A DNA stretch of 64,000 nucleotides. Origin: Streptomyces mirabilis. GTDB lineage: Bacteria > Actinomycetota > Actinomycetes > Streptomycetales > Streptomycetaceae. This document shows positions 62,038 to 64,000 of this stretch, piece by piece. The notes below the pieces were generated by a model. It did not search any database. It had not been told where the DNA came from and saw only the letters and a program-made list of their open reading frames with translations. The DNA is taken from NCBI RefSeq assembly GCF_018310535.1, contig NZ_CP074102.1:3472001-3536000 (forward strand), in the 5' to 3' direction. Position 1 is the first letter of the stretch. The number at the start of each line of letters is the position of its first letter. The translations under genes and the position numbers were made by a program.

Positions 62038-62582
62038 GAACTGCGGCGACGGCGCACGGCCAGCATCGTGCCCCCGCCCGCCGCGACCAGCCCCGCCGCG
62101 GTGCCTCCCAGCGCCAGGGCCTTTTCACTGCCTGTCTCCGCGAGGTTCGGGCGGTGATGGGGGTTCCACGAAACGCCGGATTCGCTGCCTGGCCGACCGA
62201 CCCTGCCCTGCACCTTGATGCGGACCGAAAGCGTCAGGCTGGGGTGGCGGGCGATCAGTTTGAACGTGTGGCGGCCCAGCACGGTGCGCCTGGGGATGGC
62301 CACCGTGCCTCTGACGACTCCTCTCCTGTCCGCCCTGTACCTGCCCAGGTCGACTTCCTTCGAGAACAGCGCCGCGGTGACCAGCTGCCTGGCGGCGAAG
62401 CCGGTGCCGCGGAAGGTCAGTGCACCTCCGGCGGGCAGCGTGGTGCGGCTGAGGGTGAGGCTCGGGGGCGGTGGCGGGTACTGCGCATGGGCGGTCTGCG
62501 CCCCCACCAGCGGTGCCGCGACGAGCACGGCAGCAGATGCTGCCGATGCCAGAGCAACCCGCCATCTGGGCGGTGTCGTCAT
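62034..62582 (-). CDS. Sortase-anchored (LAETG) surface protein with predicted N-terminal Gln
   Basis: 182 residues. Signal peptide with cleavage predicted after AHA, giving a mature N-terminus QYPPPPPSLTLS. One Ig/IPT-like beta domain (TLPAGGALTFRGTG ... GRHTFKLIARHPSL in parts) follows. The C-terminus has LAETG, a hydrophobic stretch ALALGGTAAGLVAAGGGTM and RRRRSS, a class E sortase signal as in streptomycete chaplins. So the protein should be bound to peptidoglycan. ATG at 62582 is chosen over longer frames because the signal peptide then begins correctly. First gene of the operon with DUF4012 and the glutaminyl cyclotransferase. Confidence 0.82.
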   Translation of the reverse strand: MTTPPRWRVALASAASAAVLVAAPLVGAQTAHAQYPPPPPSLTLSRTTLPAGGALTFRGTGFAARQLVTAALFSKEVDLGRYRADRRGVVRGTVAIPRRTVLGRHTFKLIARHPSLTLSVRIKVQGRVGRPGSESGVSWNPHHRPNLAETGSEKALALGGTAAGLVAAGGGTMLAVRRRRSS

Positions 62583-62879
62583 CTTCTTCACTCTCCTCGA
62601 CTTCAGTCCGGGCCAAGCCGCAGCGTCGGCCGTGAGCAGGATCTGGGTACCGACATCTAGATACATGGAATAAATGGGATATATAGGTACCGACTGGCGT
62701 GACGCCCGCCAGAAGCCACCGGATGGTGGAGCACTCGCTTCCCAATGGCCCACGTTCGGCGTGCCGACACAGGGGTGGCTCCCCCGGTTGACGTGCGCGA
62801 GTCCCTATCGTCGGCTGCGTACATAGGGAACAGAACATTCCATTTCGGGTGGTTCCCTCGGTCCCATGAGGGGTGCAGC
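62583..62879. promoter_or_regulatory. Divergent regulatory region between the LAETG operon and the wzc-like gene
   Basis: 297 bases. GGTACCGAC occurs twice in direct order exactly 40 bases apart (62646-62654, 62686-62694) flanking an AT-rich core (ATAAATGGGATATATA). To the right, TTGACG (62788-62793) is a -35 candidate for the plus gene; CCCTAT (62803-62808) mirrors ATAGGG (62823-62828); and AGGGAAC (62825-62831) can pair with GTTCCCT (62852-62858) in the leader. Probable regulator binding sites and a leader hairpin. Confidence 0.5.
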
Positions 62880-64000
62880 TTGGATCTCCACGGATTCCTG
62901 AAGGCTCTTGCCAGACGCTGGCCGACCGTCGTGGTCTGTCTCGTTCTCGCGACCGGGGCGGCGCTCGCCGCGACGAGCTTGAGCACACCCGTCTACGAGG
63001 CGAGGACCCAGCTCTTCGTCGCCACCCGCAACGGCGACGACACCGCCGAGATGAACCAGGGGCAGAGCTTCTCGCAGGCGCGCGTTCAGTCGTACGCCGC
63101 GATCGTGACCACCCGTCAGGTGACCCGGCCCGTGGTGAAGGAGCTGCGACTGCGCACCACTCCGGAGGAACTGGCGTCGCGGATCACCGCCGTCGCCCCG
63201 CTCAACACCGTGCTCATCGACATCACCGTCCGGGACACCGAGCCCGAGCGTGCGGCGCGCATCGCCAACGCCGTGGCGCAGCGGTTCAGCGCGGTCGTCG
63301 AGCGACTGGAGGCGCCCAAGCCCGCGCCCGGCTCGGAGCAGTCAGGAAAGAACCGCCGCACGGGCGACGGTGCCTCGCCCGTCTCCCTGGGCGTCACCCA
63401 GGAAGCCGTCGCCCCCACCGGTCCGGTCTCACCCCGCCCGCTGCTGAACCTGGCCGCAGGAGTGCTCGGCGGCCTGCTGCTCGGTGCCGGACTCGTCGCC
63501 CTGCGCGAGACCCTCGACACCACCCTCAAGACCAGTGAGGCGCTGGGCGAGTTCACCACGCTGCCGGGTCTCGGCACCATCCCGTACGACAGGAACGTCC
63601 CCAAACAACCGCTCGTCAGCGCCGACGGGCACTCCCACCGTGCCGAGGCCTTCCGCAAGCTGCGCACCAACCTGCAGTTCGCGCAGGTCGACGAGCCGCC
63701 CCGGATCATCGCGGTGACAAGTTCGATGCCTGGTGAGGGCAAGACCAACACCGCGGTGAACCTCGCCCTCTCGCTCGCCGAGGCAGGTCTCTCCACCTGC
63801 CTCGTGGACGGGGACCTGCGCCGACCGTGCGTGGCTTCGACCTTCGGTCTCGTCCAGGACGCCGGTCTGACCACCGTGCTCATCGGACAGGCCCGCATCG
63901 AGGACGTGATGCAGCAGGCCGGCGGCCGGCTCTCGGTTCTCGCCAGCGGCGCCGTACCGCCGAACCCCACGGAGCTGCTCGCCTCGGCGCGCATGGAAGA
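62880..64000 (+). CDS. Wzc/CpsCD-type chain-length regulator with P-loop kinase domain, cut by the right edge
   Basis: 373 codons in the window, open at base 64000. N-terminal Wzz domain with two spans (WPTVVVCLVLATGAALAAT near residue 15; LLNLAAGVLGGLLLGAGLVAL near 185) around an outer part, then a BY-kinase-type ATPase: Walker A SMPGEGKTNTAVNLA (about 281) and Walker A' LVDGDLRRP. It controls polymer length in the Wzx/Wzy pathway. The start is TTG at 62880 with GAGGGG at 62868-62873 upstream, encoding LDLHGFLKAL, the usual family N-terminus. A C-terminal Tyr-rich tail, if any, is outside the window. Confidence 0.9.
   Translation, partial: MDLHGFLKALARRWPTVVVCLVLATGAALAATSLSTPVYEARTQLFVATRNGDDTAEMNQGQSFSQARVQSYAAIVTTRQVTRPVVKELRLRTTPEELASRITAVAPLNTVLIDITVRDTEPERAARIANAVAQRFSAVVERLEAPKPAPGSEQSGKNRRTGDGASPVSLGVTQEAVAPTGPVSPRPLLNLAAGVLGGLLLGAGLVALRETLDTTLKTSEALGEFTTLPGLGTIPYDRNVPKQPLVSADGHSHRAEAFRKLRTNLQFAQVDEPPRIIAVTSSMPGEGKTNTAVNLALSLAEAGLSTCLVDGDLRRPCVASTFGLVQDAGLTTVLIGQARIEDVMQQAGGRLSVLASGAVPPNPTELLASARME

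Noticed and set aside
39158..64000. Secondary-metabolite (polyketide or non-ribosomal peptide) cluster
   Set aside because: No ketosynthase, acyl carrier, adenylation or condensation domains; all genes fit glycan synthesis and export.

Overview
The window is high-GC chromosomal DNA from a streptomycete-like actinobacterium. The signs are near-universal G/C at third codon positions, GTG, TTG and possibly CTG starts, the futalosine menaquinone route, an LAxTG sorting signal, system II cytochrome c maturation genes, and short GC-rich dispersed repeats of a kind common in Streptomyces intergenic DNA. I see no tRNA, rRNA, CRISPR array, transposase or prophage gene.

About 1-38.9 kb looks like conserved core chromosome. 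In order: a left-truncated prepilin peptidase and a receptor-type Ser/Thr kinase; mqnA; a cold-shock gene with a long structured leader; an acyl-CoA ligase; a thiolase / two-domain FabG / MaoC hydratase / TetR lipid block arranged like mycobacterial fadA2-fabG4-htdX; then, all on the minus strand, the menaquinone operon (UbiD-, UbiA- and UbiX-type genes, an Lrp regulator, mqnE). From 17 to 25.8 kb there is a mixed block: cytosine/purine permease, ArsR regulator with a quinone-oxidoreductase-like gene, a glycosidase-like secreted protein, and a PucR regulator divergent from a yeast-FCY1-like cytosine deaminase that is translationally coupled to a non-heme iron dioxygenase. At 25.9-29.5 kb lies a little-understood coupled pair: a large P-loop (STAND-like) ATPase and a membrane-anchored periplasmic-binding-type sensor. 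Then come the ccsB-resB-ccdA-resA operon, a lipoprotein polysaccharide deacetylase, a histidine phosphatase with hemL, and an unknown protein.

From about 39.1 kb to the right edge there is an accessory exopolysaccharide or cell-surface glycan locus. It contains UDP-GlcNAc 2-epimerase (wecB), UDP-ManNAc dehydrogenase (wecC) and a WecG/TagA transferase, so an N-acetylmannosaminuronic acid-containing polymer is likely. It also has two GT4-like glycosyltransferases, a methyltransferase, an AsnB-type amidotransferase, a heparinase II/III-like protein, a two-domain (MDR + GFO/IDH/MocA) oxidoreductase, a Wzx flippase, a Wzy/WaaL-like polymerase or ligase, a WbaP-like initiating phosphotransferase and a Wzc/CpsD-type co-polymerase (cut by the right edge). 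Together these are a full Wzx/Wzy-dependent set.

Inside that locus is a three-gene overlapping operon: an LAETG-anchored wall protein, a DUF4012 membrane protein and a lipoprotein glutaminyl-peptide cyclotransferase. The predicted mature N-terminus of the wall protein is Gln, exactly the residue such a cyclase converts to pyroglutamate. This enzyme-substrate pairing is the most interesting hypothesis in the window. Other notable points are a repeat element inserted in frame within the tetR gene, the ATPase/sensor pair, and the deaminase/dioxygenase pair.
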